In this document: positions 16,586-25,682 of the stretch, in pieces
Position numbering within the stretch: the stretch's first letter is position 1
How the letters are laid out: the number at the start of each line of letters is the position of its first letter
Source: Bacillus sp. Xin1
GTDB taxonomy: Bacteria; Bacillota; Bacilli; Bacillales; Bacillaceae_G
Direction of reading: 5' to 3'
DNA length: 64,000 bases
Assembly: GCF_013314535.1 (NCBI RefSeq)
Contig: NZ_JABUAE010000004.1
Coordinates: 62,001-126,000 of the forward strand
Made by a program: the position numbers and the translations under genes
The notes under the pieces: model-generated
Seen by the model: the letters and a program-made list of their open reading frames with translations, nothing else
Told to the model about the DNA's origin: nothing
Database searches by the model: none

Positions 16586-17389
16586 TCTTTTTCCTACAAG
16601 TAATTTTTCAAACCCTTCAACAAATACATACATAAGAGTGGCAAGGACACATGTCAGTAAGACACTCAGCAGTACAAGCGTAAAGTTAAACACTTGAAAT
16701 CCATAGCTAATTAAATAACCGAGCCCTTGTTTGGAAACGAGAAGTTCCCCGAAAATAACACCAACCCATGATAATCCAACGTTTACTTTTAAAGTTGAAA
16801 TAATAGCTGGAAAGGAAGAGGGTAAAATAACTTGTTGATATGTTTGCCATTTATTAGCGCCAAACGTACCCATTACTTTTATATAATTAGAATCCACTTC
16901 TTGAAATGCACTGTAAATAACAAGAATGGTGATGATAATGGAAATAATGACTCCCATTGCGATTGAAGAGGAGATATTTGGGCCGAAAATAACGATAATA
17001 ATTGGGCCAAGTGCTACTTTTGGCATCGCGTTTAATACAACAAGGTATGGGTCTAATACGCGAGCGATAAGAGGTATCCACCAAAGAATGGTTGCGATAA
17101 TTGTCCCAAGTACTGTCCCGAGAATAAATCCAATACTTGTTTCTAATAGTGTCGTCCATATGTGAATCCAAAGTGATCCATCTCCCCATTTGCTTAGAAA
17201 CAGTTCCCAAATGCTTGAAGGAGAGCTGAAGAGTAAAGGATCAATCCACTCTTGTTTACTAGAAATTTCCCATATTACAAAGAAGAGAATGAGAAGTAAT
17301 AATTGTGAAGAAGCAACTATCCAAGTGCGCTGGCGCTCTTTTTTTCGAAACTGTTCATGTAGTTGTTTTATATTATCCAAGGCTCTCAA
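16574..17389 (-). CDS. ytlD: ABC importer permease, nitrate/sulfonate/taurine (YtlD) type
   Basis: The 271-residue protein has about six membrane segments and the family's cytoplasmic EAA-like loop ([36 protein letters not shown]). It starts inside the end of the ATPase gene (17-nt overlap). With the ATPase and the lipoprotein upstream it forms a complete importer of the SsuC/TauC/ThiX class. The order substrate-binding protein, ATPase, permease matches Bacillus ytlA-ytlC-ytlD, whose substrate is not firmly known. Confidence 0.88.
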   Translation of the reverse strand: MRALDNIKQLHEQFRKKERQRTWIVASSQLLLLILFFVIWEISSKQEWIDPLLFSSPSSIWELFLSKWGDGSLWIHIWTTLLETSIGFILGTVLGTIIATILWWIPLIARVLDPYLVVLNAMPKVALGPIIIVIFGPNISSSIAMGVIISIIITILVIYSAFQEVDSNYIKVMGTFGANKWQTYQQVILPSSFPAIISTLKVNVGLSWVGVIFGELLVSKQGLGYLISYGFQVFNFTLVLLSVLLTCVLATLMYVFVEGFEKLLVGKRKRS

Positions 17390-18137
17390 GCTCCTTCCAT
17401 ATGGCTTGAAAAAGAGCTGGAAACTCAGGGTGGTGTCTTGCCTCTAATGGTGGTAGAGAGCGAATGCTTTCTGGTACGATAAATGTTTTGGCAATTTTGC
17501 CAGGGTTTGATCGAAGTAAGTAAATACGATCACTCATCGCGATAGCCTCTTCGATGTCATGGGTGACGAGAAGAGAAGTTTTCTTATACTTGTGCAATAA
17601 AGAAAATACGAGATTCTCTAATTTTAATTTCGTTTGATAATCAAGGGCTGAAAATGGTTCATCTAACAAAAGGATTTTTGGGTTTGTTGCGAGTGTACGA
17701 ACGAGTGCTGCCCGTTGACGCATACCACCCGATAATTCTGAAGGGTATTGCTTTTCTACACCTTGCAGGCCCACTTGCTTTAAAAGTTGCAATGTATGTT
17801 CTTTCGTTTCCGCTCCGTATGTTTTTGTAATGTGCAATCCAAGTATAATATTTTCTTCAATTGTTTTCCAAGGAAACAAATAATCTTGTTGAAGCATATA
17901 TCCCATTGAATCTGTGGGTTTTATTATTGGTTTATTATCCACAAAGACTCTGCCTTCAATTGGCTCTAGTAGTCCTGCGATTATAGAAAGGAGCGTTGTT
18001 TTACCACAGCCACTTGGACCGAGAAAGGATATGAATTCTCCTTCGTCTACCTGTAAGCTAATATCTTCAAGGATGAGCCGGGCACTTTTTTTTGAAAAAA
18101 AACATTGAGAAACGTGAGATATTTGTAAGAAACCCAT
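17373..18137 (-). CDS. ytlC: ABC importer ATPase (YtlC type)
   Basis: The 254-residue ATPase has Walker [12 protein letters not shown]-loop [11 protein letters not shown], signature [13 protein letters not shown], Walker [13 protein letters not shown] and the switch histidine in [14 protein letters not shown] followed by LFPW is typical of nitrate/sulfonate/thiamine-precursor importers. It lies 11 nt downstream of the binding-protein gene and overlaps the permease gene by 17 nt. Confidence 0.92.
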   Translation of the reverse strand: MGFLQISHVSQCFFSKKSARLILEDISLQVDEGEFISFLGPSGCGKTTLLSIIAGLLEPIEGRVFVDNKPIIKPTDSMGYMLQQDYLFPWKTIEENIILGLHITKTYGAETKEHTLQLLKQVGLQGVEKQYPSELSGGMRQRAALVRTLATNPKILLLDEPFSALDYQTKLKLENLVFSLLHKYKKTSLLVTHDIEEAIAMSDRIYLLRSNPGKIAKTFIVPESIRSLPPLEARHHPEFPALFQAIWKELESLG

Positions 18138-18148
18138 TGTATTCGCCT

Positions 18149-19153
18149 CTACTTCTTAATAACGCTTTCGGCAATTTTTGTATTAACGAGCGCCTCATGT
18201 GGAACTTCTTTTTGTAGTTCACCAGCTTCTTTCATAATCGTTTGTAGTTGTTTCCATTCTTCCGTATCTAATAATGGGTTTGTGGCATACGAATGTTGCT
18301 TTTTATAGCGTTCGATTACTTTTACCATAATATCTTTTGAAGTATCTTTAAAAAGTGGTGTAACAGCCTCGGCAATTTCTTCTGGGCTATGTGTATCTAC
18401 CCATTGCTGTGCTTTATATAATGCGCGCGTAAATTTTTCGGCGGCTGTTTTATCTTTCTTTAAAAAGCTTTCTTTTGCCATAAATGTTGTGTAGGGAACA
18501 GTTCCAGATTCAGCACCAAAGGAAGCGACGATATAGCCCTTTCCTTCCTTTTCAAAAATGCTTGCGGTTGGTTCAAACAGCTGGACAAATTCTCCTGTAC
18601 CAGATGCGAAGGCATTAGCGATATTCGCAAACTCAACATTTTGAATTAAATTTGTATCTTTTTGCGGATCAATACCATTTTTCTTCAAAACGTATTCCCC
18701 AACCATTTGCGGCATACCGCCTTTACGTTGACCGAGGAAAGTAACGCCCTTCACATCGTTCCAATTAAAGGAGTCTAACTTTTTACGTGAAACTAAAAAT
18801 GTACCATCCGTTTGTGTGAGTTGTGCAAAGTTAATAACCGGATCTTTTGCTCCTTGCTGGTGAACATAAATGGATGTTTCAGAACCGACAAGTGCAATGT
18901 CAATTCCACCAGATAACAGCGCGGTCATCGTTTTATCGCCCCCAGCTGTCGTTTGCAAATCAATATCTAACCCTTCATCTTTAAAAAATCCCTTTTCAAT
19001 TCCAACATAGAGCGGGGCATAGAAGAGGGAATGTGTAACTTCACCGATGCGAATCTTTTGCGTCTGCTGCTTCGTATTGTCTTTTTTACTACACGCCACA
19101 AATGTAAAAACAGTGAGTACAAGTATACAAAAAACAGCTATGAATTTTTTCAA
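18149..19153 (-). CDS. ytlA: ABC importer substrate-binding lipoprotein (YtlA type)
   Basis: I choose the TTG start at 19151-19153, 7 nt after a perfect AGGAGGTGG RBS; longer frames upstream have no RBS. The 334-residue product begins with a lipoprotein signal (LVLTVFTFVACSKK) and has an NMT1/THI5-like periplasmic-binding fold: IRIGEVTHSLFYAPLYVGIEKGFFKDEGLDIDL and the TTAGGDKTMTALLSGGIDIALVGSE segment. Candidates for the ligand are aliphatic sulfonates or pyrimidine-type thiamine precursors; the sequence does not decide. It is the first gene of the ytlA-ytlC-ytlD operon. Confidence 0.88.
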   Translation of the reverse strand: MKKFIAVFCILVLTVFTFVACSKKDNTKQQTQKIRIGEVTHSLFYAPLYVGIEKGFFKDEGLDIDLQTTAGGDKTMTALLSGGIDIALVGSETSIYVHQQGAKDPVINFAQLTQTDGTFLVSRKKLDSFNWNDVKGVTFLGQRKGGMPQMVGEYVLKKNGIDPQKDTNLIQNVEFANIANAFASGTGEFVQLFEPTASIFEKEGKGYIVASFGAESGTVPYTTFMAKESFLKKDKTAAEKFTRALYKAQQWVDTHSPEEIAEAVTPLFKDTSKDIMVKVIERYKKQHSYATNPLLDTEEWKQLQTIMKEAGELQKEVPHEALVNTKIAESVIKK

Positions 19154-19274
19154 TAGGTACCACCTCCTAGAAATGAATCTATTTCCATAATATGTAGAGA
19201 AGTGCCTAGATGTGAGTGGACATAGAAGGAATTTTTTTGATGATAAAGAAGTACACATATAAGGGGTGATAAAA

Positions 19275-19571
19275 ATGAAGTATGAATATGATGATAGCTT
19301 GCATTTACATCTTGATTATTTTGGAGAAGAATATGATGTGGAATCGATTGCTTATAAAAGAAAACATGAAGATGTGTGGGATGTTTTTTTTAACTTTGCC
19401 TTTTATGGGATTCCCTTAGTACAGGTGCAAGAAGATGAATTCATGGATGACTATTCTGGATATCGTGTTTTTTCTGTACATGCCCATGATCTAAGCTGGG
19501 AATTTGGTAGTGCTAAGTTTGAAGAATGGATTTTAGAGCATCGGATATTAGAGAAGGTAGTACAAAAATAA
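19275..19571 (+). CDS. Hypothetical acidic protein
   Basis: The ATG at 19275, 7 nt after AAGGGGTGAT, gives 98 residues; a GTG at 19266 is in frame but lies within the RBS. The protein is soluble, acidic and rich in aromatic residues (LHLHLDYFGEEYDVESIAY, DVWDVFFNFAFYGIPLV). I do not recognise it. A second small gene begins 1 nt after its stop. Confidence 0.65.
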   Translation: MKYEYDDSLHLHLDYFGEEYDVESIAYKRKHEDVWDVFFNFAFYGIPLVQVQEDEFMDDYSGYRVFSVHAHDLSWEFGSAKFEEWILEHRILEKVVQK

Positions 19572-19572
19572 A

Positions 19573-19776
19573 GTGATTGATTTTCTCGTTTTGTTACTTA
19601 TATTTGTAGCAGGTTTTATGATGTTACAGTTTCTTTCTTATCGCTTTGCCAAAAAGAATATCCATAAATATAAGGAAACGAAACTTATGCATATGTGGTT
19701 GGATATGCAAGTAAAGAAAGGGCCGAAATTAGATTTTGGTGATTATACATTTATATTGATTGTATGCATCATATAG
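19573..19776 (+). CDS. Small membrane protein, coupled to the preceding gene
   Basis: A GTG at 19573, 1 nt after the previous stop, opens 67 residues: a long N-terminal membrane helix (IDFLVLLLIFVAGFMMLQFLSY), a basic segment with KKNIHKYKETK, and a second hydrophobic stretch that ends abruptly (YTFILIVCII). No separate RBS is visible, so coupled translation is likely. The abrupt end may mean 3' truncation. Function unknown. Confidence 0.45.
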   Translation: MIDFLVLLLIFVAGFMMLQFLSYRFAKKNIHKYKETKLMHMWLDMQVKKGPKLDFGDYTFILIVCII

Positions 19777-19930
19777 AAACGTTGGCTTCTTCCTCTCGTG
19801 AGTTGAAATTTGTAAAATCATCCAAACTACTTCTAATAGGATTAGTAGTAAATATTCTATCATTTTCCCCCTTAACAGAAGAACTACATGATGTATCAAA
19901 TCTTAATTTTGGTGTAAGTAGCTTGTTCAT
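19769..19930 (-). CDS. Doubtful 53-residue ORF
   Basis: The reading frame MNKLLTPKLRFDTSCSS... to REEEANVSI is hydrophilic and has codon use like its neighbours, unlike the opposing frames here. However, the RBS is weak and it overlaps the end of the membrane-protein gene. I do not recognise it; it could be a gene remnant. Confidence 0.22.
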   Translation of the reverse strand: MNKLLTPKLRFDTSCSSSVKGENDRIFTTNPIRSSLDDFTNFNSREEEANVSI

Positions 19931-20031
19931 GTTCACTTCAATTTTCAAAAAGACATACGTTTGTAACATAGAAATGCTACAACTTTATGTAAAGCGTATC
20001 TTTTGATGAAGATGAATTTAGAGGTGAACAT

Positions 20032-20985
20032 ATGAAAGCAAACTTAGAACACGCCAAAACAAATAGAATGAATCCGAACGAAGAAGTACCTTCTTTAGAG
20101 CAAGCAAAAGAAGGTACTTCCTTATTGTGGTTGAGACGAATAGGTATGATTTCCCTCATACTATTCATTCTTCCGATAACAATTTACGTATATGCTTTTC
20201 ATTTCGAAACAAAAGCATTGTCAGTTACATGGAATGATATTGACAATCCAAATATCCCAAAAGGTTTTCATGGTGTGAAAATCGTACAGTTCTCAGACAC
20301 ACATTTTGGACCGAATTTTCCTCATAAACAACAACAAATGTTAGTGGATAAAATTAATCAATTGAATCCTGATATTGTAGTATTTACAGGAGATTTAATT
20401 GATAAATTTGGAGAATATGCTGCAGAAAGAAAGTACTCACAAACTATTTTGGCACAAATTCATGCTCCCCTTGGAAAATATGCAGTGTTTGGCAATCATG
20501 ATCGAGGCGGTGGAGGTAGTTACTTATATAAAGAGTATATGGAGAAAGCTGGCTTTACAGTTTTGAATAATGAAACGAAAAAAATTAAAGCTGCGAATGG
20601 TGAGTCTATTACTATTTCTGGTCTCGATGATTTTTTACTTGGAAAACCTAAAATTCATCCAACCTTGAAGGACCTTAGAGTAGAGGATTTTAACTTGCTA
20701 CTAGTGCATGAACCTGATGCTGTCGATCAAATATTGGAATATCCAGTAGATCTTCAAATATCCGGCCATAGTCATGGTGGACAAGTCCAGATTCCATTCA
20801 TAGGTCCTATTATTACTACTTCACTAGCAAATAAATATGTAGAAGGGCTTTATTCATTAGAAGGAAAGAGTAAACCATTACAGTTGTATGTGAATCGTGG
20901 TATGGGAACTACTAGAATGCCGGTCCGGTTTTTAAGTAAGCCTGAGCTTTCTGTTTTTGTATTACAGAGAACAGGGAGAATTTGA
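20032..20985 (+). CDS. Membrane-anchored metallophosphoesterase (YkuE/YaeI type)
   Basis: The 317-residue protein has a cytoplasmic N-terminus of about 40 residues, one membrane helix (residues 41-62) and an external calcineurin-like domain. All metal motifs are present: FSDTHFG (D-x-H), FTGDLID (GD), FGNHD (GNHD), VHEPD and SGHSHGGQ (GHxH). Bacillus relatives are secreted or anchored phosphoesterases. RBS TTAGAGGTGA precedes the ATG. A perfect 14-bp inverted repeat inside codons 18-30 makes the peptide repeat itself loosely (EVPSLEQ, EGTS) and could fold in the mRNA. Confidence 0.88.
   Translation: MKANLEHAKTNRMNPNEEVPSLEQAKEGTSLLWLRRIGMISLILFILPITIYVYAFHFETKALSVTWNDIDNPNIPKGFHGVKIVQFSDTHFGPNFPHKQQQMLVDKINQLNPDIVVFTGDLIDKFGEYAAERKYSQTILAQIHAPLGKYAVFGNHDRGGGGSYLYKEYMEKAGFTVLNNETKKIKAANGESITISGLDDFLLGKPKIHPTLKDLRVEDFNLLLVHEPDAVDQILEYPVDLQISGHSHGGQVQIPFIGPIITTSLANKYVEGLYSLEGKSKPLQLYVNRGMGTTRMPVRFLSKPELSVFVLQRTGRI
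20083..20120 (+). repeat. 14-bp perfect inverted repeat inside a CDS
   Basis: GAAGTACCTTCTTT (20083-20096) and AAAGAAGGTACTTC (20107-20120) pair exactly around a 10-nt loop, 51 nt into the metallophosphoesterase frame. No T-run follows. Confidence 0.7.
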
Positions 20986-21021
20986 GTATATGAAATGAAT
21001 CATTAAATATATGTGCACTAA

Positions 21022-21070
21022 AAGAAATGCCATCCTTTTTGTATATTTTAAGAAGAAGGATAGCATTTCT
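21022..21070. terminator. Terminator between metallophosphoesterase and DinB genes
   Basis: AGAAATGC-C-ATCCTT pairs with AAGGAT-A-GCATTTCT (one mismatch). The loop is long and the T-run weak, but both converging genes end here. Confidence 0.55.
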
Positions 21071-21110
21071 CATATTATTTTACTAAAACTGGGAAGTGTA
21101 TTTAAATAAG

Positions 21111-21620
21111 CTATTTTTGTTTTAAATATAAATAAAAGCCATAATCCGTCATAACAGAAGAGTAACCTAGTTGTCGTAACATAGCAGTGATATTACCACG
21201 ATGATATGTTCCGTGATTTACAACATGTGGTACCAATTCAGAGACGCTAGTTTTCATTAGGTCACCAGATGGATGTTCAATTATAAGAGTCTTTGTTATA
21301 TTTTCTTGTTTATTAAGGAATATCTTATATCGTTCAGCCAACTCAGCGAACATTGCCTCCATTTCCTTGATTCCTTTTGCTTCTGTTTGTTCTTTCAATT
21401 GTTCAGCTAATCTCAATGCATGATTCATACTTTTTCCAGAGAAAACATCTAGCCAGCCAAGATCGGACAGGTAAATATGAGCCAATGCGTTAGATATAGA
21501 GGGAAAAACACTTTGAATGTTTTTATGATAAATATTCTGTGGAAGTTCATTTAATCGATTGAAAATTTGTTTATTCGCCCATACGTTATAGTCGTATAGC
21601 TGTAATGCAAGAAGTGGCAC
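21111..21620 (-). CDS. DinB-family protein
   Basis: I take the GTG at 21618-21620, 9 nt after AGGAGG, giving 169 residues that begin MPLLALQLYDYNVWANKQIF, the usual DinB opening. The four-helix-bundle family's metal-ligand histidines are visible in ALAHIYLSDLGWL and HVVNHGTYHRGNI. DinB proteins are often thiol-S-transferase-like or stress-induced, but the activity of this one is unknown. Monocistronic. Confidence 0.85.
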   Translation of the reverse strand: MPLLALQLYDYNVWANKQIFNRLNELPQNIYHKNIQSVFPSISNALAHIYLSDLGWLDVFSGKSMNHALRLAEQLKEQTEAKGIKEMEAMFAELAERYKIFLNKQENITKTLIIEHPSGDLMKTSVSELVPHVVNHGTYHRGNITAMLRQLGYSSVMTDYGFYLYLKQK

Positions 21621-21745
21621 TTTGAAATTCCTCCTTTGTATATTGGGTAAAATTATATAAGGGTACAACAAAAACAAGGAACGTATGTTCTGTGTTTGTT
21701 TTTCATTTTAACTCAAGTTCCTATTAATGTAAATCTTTATATGTA

Positions 21746-21983
21746 TTGTTGAAGATGATTTTTTTTGGTATTAAAAAATTGGCTTAATAAGTATAGATAT
21801 CGAGTATGAGCGCTAGGTCTAAAAAGGATTTGATTAATAAATCTTAATGAAAAATAGCAAGTATAGGAATAGATTTTTATTTGTGATTAGAGTACAAGAT
21901 GGACAAATTGATAGATTTCAAAGTGTCGGTTAATAAAAAAGAGGTTATCCTGAAATTAATTTTTTAGGATAACCTCTTTTTTT
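21746..21983 (+). ncRNA. Candidate small RNA with own promoter and terminator
   Basis: TTGTTG at 21746-21751 and TATTAA at 21769-21774 have an exact 17-nt spacer; about 200 nt downstream lies a strong intrinsic terminator (21935-21983). Only a 13-codon ORF without RBS occurs between. This could be a small RNA; it could also be a remnant of a lost gene. Confidence 0.35.
21935..21983 (+). terminator. Orphan terminator
   Basis: 17-bp stem AAAAAAGAGGTTATCCT and its complement, 14-nt loop and T-run. No gene ends before it on the plus strand. Confidence 0.8.
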
Positions 21984-22195
21984 ACATTAAAGTTTATTCA
22001 TGAAACTATTTTATGTAGTTAGATAACGTGATAAAATTTTAGTTACTGTGTATGTAATCATAAAAAAAGAGAGAGTTTATTAAACAGTTTTGTAATATTT
22101 TGATTGGGCTCCTATTTTTTGGGGGATACAATTGATAGAGTTGTATGTTGTGTGTATTTACAGAATTTTTAGAGAAACATGGGGGTGACTGCTAG

Positions 22196-24013
22196 ATGCC
22201 CGAACCATTAAAGAAAAATAGTCGCTATATGGTTGGATTGGACAGTCTAAGGGGCCTAGCTATACTAGGTGTTATTTTGTATCACATCAATTTTAATTGG
22301 ATGCCTGGAGGATTTTTAGGAGTTACGGTATTCTTTGTACTTTCTGGTTATTTAATAACGGATATTCTGGCGATAGAATGGCAGAGAAATAAGAGAATTG
22401 ACTTGAGGAATTTCTGGCTCCGTAGGGCAAGGAGATTACTTCCTGGCATGCTTGTCATGCTTGTAGTTGTATTAGCGTGGATTACAATTTTCCATAGTTC
22501 TTTGCTAGGAAAGATGCGAGGGGATTCACTAGCAGCTTTATTGTATTTCAGTAACTGGTGGTATATTTATCACAAATTATCATACTTTGAGAGTTTTAAT
22601 CAACTTTCACCGCTCAATCATTTTTGGTCATTAGCTGTTGAAGAACAGTTCTATGTAGTGTGGCCATTTATCATTAGCCTTGCATTTTATTACATAAAAA
22701 AGAAATCACGTATCATTTTATTCGTCGTTCTAGGGGCAGCCATGTCTGCATTAGCGATGGCAATTTTGTATGAACCTGGAGCTGATCCGAGTAGAATTTA
22801 TTATGGTACTGATACGAGAGCTTTTTCCTTATTGATTGGAGCAGCACTTGCCTTAATTTGGCCAAGCAGTAGGCTTGCGAATAAAATTATTCCAAAAGCA
22901 CGTCTCGTTCTTGACATAGTTGGAGGGATTGCTCTTATCATCATTCTCGTTATGTTTTGGAAGACGAATCAATATGATCCGTTTCTATATCGCGGGGGAA
23001 TGGTTCTTTTATCGCTTGCTACTGCTCTGTTAGTAGCGAACCTTGCTCATCCAGCTAGCCGAATTGCTCAATTTTTACGTTTTAGACCACTGCGCTGGAT
23101 GGGGGTACGATCGTATGGAATATATCTTTGGCATTATCCGATTATTACATTAACGACCCCAAAAATAAATGCTGGAGAGTTTTCGTTTACACGAGCCCTT
23201 CTTCAATTTCTTCTTATTATAGTTGTTGCACAAATTTCGTGGAAGTTTATTGAGGATCCAATCAGGCGAGGAGCATTGAAGAATATTGGCTCGAAGAACT
23301 GGAGCATGAGAAACTTAGCATTAAGTGGTAAGTTAGCTATAGTAGGTGCATTATTCATTTCTACCATAGCTGTATTTGGATTATCGACAGCTAGTCAAGC
23401 AAAGGATAATCCTCAACAAGGTAAAACTGAAGTAGTACAAACGGAACAAAAAGAAAAACCGAAACACCCAGTGGCAATTCGAGAAAAACCAGCTGAAGAA
23501 CAACCTCCAAATAAAGAACAACAAGAAGCTACTACACAGACTAAGGAGCCTCAAACAGTTACAGCTGTAGGTGATTCTATTATGATTGATATCGCTCCGT
23601 ATTTAAAAAATACATTTCCTAATATTACGATTGACGCAAAGATTGGTCGACAATTGTCTAAAGCAATTCCAGCGGTGGAACAGCTAAAGAATCAAGGGAA
23701 TCTAGGAAATCATGTCATTATTGGATTAGGTACAAATGGAGCCTTTACAAAGGATCAATTAGTATCATTAGTGCAATTGATTGGGAATGAACGTAAAATT
23801 ATATTAGTCAATACGAGGGTACCGCGTCCATGGGAATCATTAGTGAATGAGAAATTAAAAGAAGTAGCATCTGCTTACCAAAATGTGACGCTAGTCGATT
23901 GGTATGCAGCAAGTGCCGGAAATAAAGCATACTTTGAACCAGATGGCGTACATTTAACAAAAGCAGGTGCAGAAGCATATGCTGCGCTTGTAGCAAAAGC
24001 AGTGAATTCATAA
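22196..24013 (+). CDS. OatA-like peptidoglycan O-acetyltransferase (acyltransferase-3 plus SGNH)
   Basis: The 605-residue protein joins an acyltransferase-3 membrane domain (residues 1-400, about 11 helices, with the conserved LDSLRGLAILGVILYHI and WSLAVEEQFYVVWP) to an external SGNH esterase-like domain (450-605). Ser461 lies in VGDSIM and the Asp583/His586 pair in DGVHLT. A Pro/Glu/Lys-rich linker separates them. This is the architecture of OatA, which moves acetyl groups across the membrane to muramic acid O-6, giving lysozyme resistance. Another surface glycan is possible as acceptor. Single gene with its own terminator. Confidence 0.88.
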   Translation: MPEPLKKNSRYMVGLDSLRGLAILGVILYHINFNWMPGGFLGVTVFFVLSGYLITDILAIEWQRNKRIDLRNFWLRRARRLLPGMLVMLVVVLAWITIFHSSLLGKMRGDSLAALLYFSNWWYIYHKLSYFESFNQLSPLNHFWSLAVEEQFYVVWPFIISLAFYYIKKKSRIILFVVLGAAMSALAMAILYEPGADPSRIYYGTDTRAFSLLIGAALALIWPSSRLANKIIPKARLVLDIVGGIALIIILVMFWKTNQYDPFLYRGGMVLLSLATALLVANLAHPASRIAQFLRFRPLRWMGVRSYGIYLWHYPIITLTTPKINAGEFSFTRALLQFLLIIVVAQISWKFIEDPIRRGALKNIGSKNWSMRNLALSGKLAIVGALFISTIAVFGLSTASQAKDNPQQGKTEVVQTEQKEKPKHPVAIREKPAEEQPPNKEQQEATTQTKEPQTVTAVGDSIMIDIAPYLKNTFPNITIDAKIGRQLSKAIPAVEQLKNQGNLGNHVIIGLGTNGAFTKDQLVSLVQLIGNERKIILVNTRVPRPWESLVNEKLKEVASAYQNVTLVDWYAASAGNKAYFEPDGVHLTKAGAEAYAALVAKAVNS

Positions 24014-24072
24014 TTGGATGTATTTCATGGTATAAAAATATTTTTTTATTATTTAGTAGATTGATTGTAACA

Positions 24073-24109
24073 AAAAAAGAACTTGTAGATACGCTACAAG
24101 TTCTTTTTT
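24073..24109 (+). terminator. Terminator of the OatA-like gene
   Basis: 16-bp stem AAAAAAGAACTTGTAG / CTACAAGTTCTTTTTT. The following 290 bp (24110-24396) hold nothing I can identify. Confidence 0.9.
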
Positions 24110-24396
24110 CGGTTTATATTGAATAACGGGGGTATAACTAGACAAAACAGCTCAAACATAAAGAACGGGGAGTTCTACTTTAACCTGACACGTTTAGTAT
24201 ATAGCACATGATAGCATTTTCGGTGATATATTATTGAAAATTATGTGAATTATAAAATTGATAGGTGGGAATTTGTTCACACTTTCATTATTTTGACTAC
24301 AGATAAGTTATTTATCAAGAATTTAAATAACTATAATTTTCTCTTGTAAGAAATAAGTCGGGAATTGTACGAGAAGAGAAGTATTAGAACTGATAA

Positions 24397-24708
24397 AATA
24401 ATCATTTTAGAGAACTTTATTACATTTTAAATGATATCTTTGGGGGTAATGGGAATATTCATGAGATTTTTGGTAAAATACTAATATTTTTCTTATATTT
24501 CGGTTTTATTTCTATGATTGTACGATATTTCAAAGAAGATTACCATTTTCCATTACGATACCTTCTATACATTGGGATTACAGCTACCATTAGATTTATA
24601 ATAGTAAATAACGGAGAACCAATTCAAAATTTCTGGTTATCTATCGTAATTTTTGTACTTACAATAAGTTATATAATCTTACCGCACGCAGACGCTAAAA
24701 AGGATTAA
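24397..24708 (+). pseudogene. PsiE-family protein, N-terminally truncated
   Basis: From the ATG at 24514 the frame gives 64 residues matching the second half of PsiE (IVRYFKEDYHFPLRYLLYIGITATIRFIIVN). Family similarity extends upstream in the same frame (KILIFFLYFGFISM), back to in-frame stops at 24391-24396, but there is no start codon. PsiE is normally about 130 residues with four membrane segments; the first one or two are missing. So this looks like a 5'-decayed gene. Its role in phosphate starvation is inferred from the E. coli name only. Confidence 0.65.
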
Positions 24709-24730
24709 AGGATCAGATAGGAGAAATAAA

Positions 24731-25083
24731 ATGAAAAAAATGTGGAACATCAATTCAATATGTTACTTCGTGAAATACGCAAAGAATATATTGGAAATGG
24801 CCCAAAAGAAATTACAACTCGTTTTGTAGGCTCTTGGGTTATTAGTGAGATGAAAGGCAATCTGACGAATGTGGAACATTTTATGATGGGTTCACCAGAA
24901 GGGCAACGAGTCGTTCATGAAGCACGAACGAAGTTAGTAAAACAGATTTATAAGAATCCTTTAGTTTTGAAAAAAATTGAGGAGATAACAGAGGCGAAAG
25001 TTGTAAATATTTTTACAGATATTGATATAGAAACAGATACAGCGATGACTATTTATGTATTTGACAAACCTATTCAGGGATAA
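24731..25083 (+). pseudogene. DUF2294 (MpsC-like) gene with 5' frameshift
   Basis: TAGGAG at 24718-24723 positions an ATG at 24731 that reads MKK and then leaves frame. The conserved frame begins VEHQFNMLLREIRKEYIGNGPKEI, enterable at GTG 24742, which is too far from the RBS (about 19 nt). Family members begin MKK followed directly by this segment, so a 1-2 base indel in the A-run at 24734-24741 is the simplest explanation. The remainder (113 residues, DUF2294 features KGNLTNVE and HEARTKLVKQIY) is intact. Weak expression from the GTG cannot be excluded. Confidence 0.55.
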
Positions 25084-25137
25084 TTATTATCTATGATTTT
25101 GAATAACAATGGACTTATATTTTAGAATGGAAATGAT

Positions 25138-25172
25138 AAGGCTAGGGTTTACATATGAAACCCTAGCCTTTA
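25138..25172. terminator. Terminator after the DUF2294 gene
   Basis: 13-bp perfect stem AAGGCTAGGGTTT / AAACCCTAGCCTT with a 7-nt loop. Confidence 0.8.
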
Positions 25173-25214
25173 ATAAAGATATTTAATTGTATATACAGTT
25201 AAGGAGGAGCTGTT

Positions 25215-25592
25215 ATGGACATAAAAAAAATGATAGAAATGATAAAGGTAACAGAGGTTGATACAGAATTACTTGTTTCCAAAATACATAAAAACCTCAT
25301 CAACTTGTATAACAAAAAAGATATGGGCGATTATACGGAAATGTTACATGATATGTTCGTACTAGCAGTTCACCTTGAATTTGATTTCGTTTTAAAATAT
25401 TTTGGGGCAAAGCCAATTGTTACGGCGGATGAGAGAATACAATTTCAGGAAATATTTAAATGTTTAGCGACAAGAAACAACAATAAAGATTGGTTTTTAC
25501 ATTTATTTTCTTTGTTTTTAGGGATAGCTATTGTTTTTAAATTTGATACGAGTGAAATTGAAAGGGAATTCTTCGAAAAGCAGTTGATATAA
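25215..25592 (+). CDS. Hypothetical helical protein
   Basis: The 125-residue protein starts after an AAGGAGGAGC RBS. It is predicted mostly helical and soluble with a hydrophobic C-terminal stretch (DWFLHLFSLFLGIAIVFKF) that may be a membrane-embedded helix. I recognise no family or motif. It is flanked by terminators on both sides, so it is a monocistronic unit. Confidence 0.7.
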   Translation: MDIKKMIEMIKVTEVDTELLVSKIHKNLINLYNKKDMGDYTEMLHDMFVLAVHLEFDFVLKYFGAKPIVTADERIQFQEIFKCLATRNNNKDWFLHLFSLFLGIAIVFKFDTSEIEREFFEKQLI

Positions 25593-25605
25593 ATTCAGCG
25601 AGAGT

Positions 25606-25653
25606 AACTACCATCAGTAGGAGGTTCCCCATCTCCTACTGATGGTAGTTTTA
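25606..25653 (+). terminator. Terminator after the hypothetical gene
   Basis: 18-bp perfect stem AACTACCATCAGTAGGAG and its complement with a 9-nt loop and T-run. Confidence 0.9.
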
Positions 25654-25682
25654 TGTTTTGAAGTGTTTATTACACTCCTCAT

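Noticed and set aside
19764-20006. 80-residue plus-strand ORF
   Set aside because: No RBS, random-looking composition, and it overlaps the end of the preceding gene and a minus-strand frame with better codon use.
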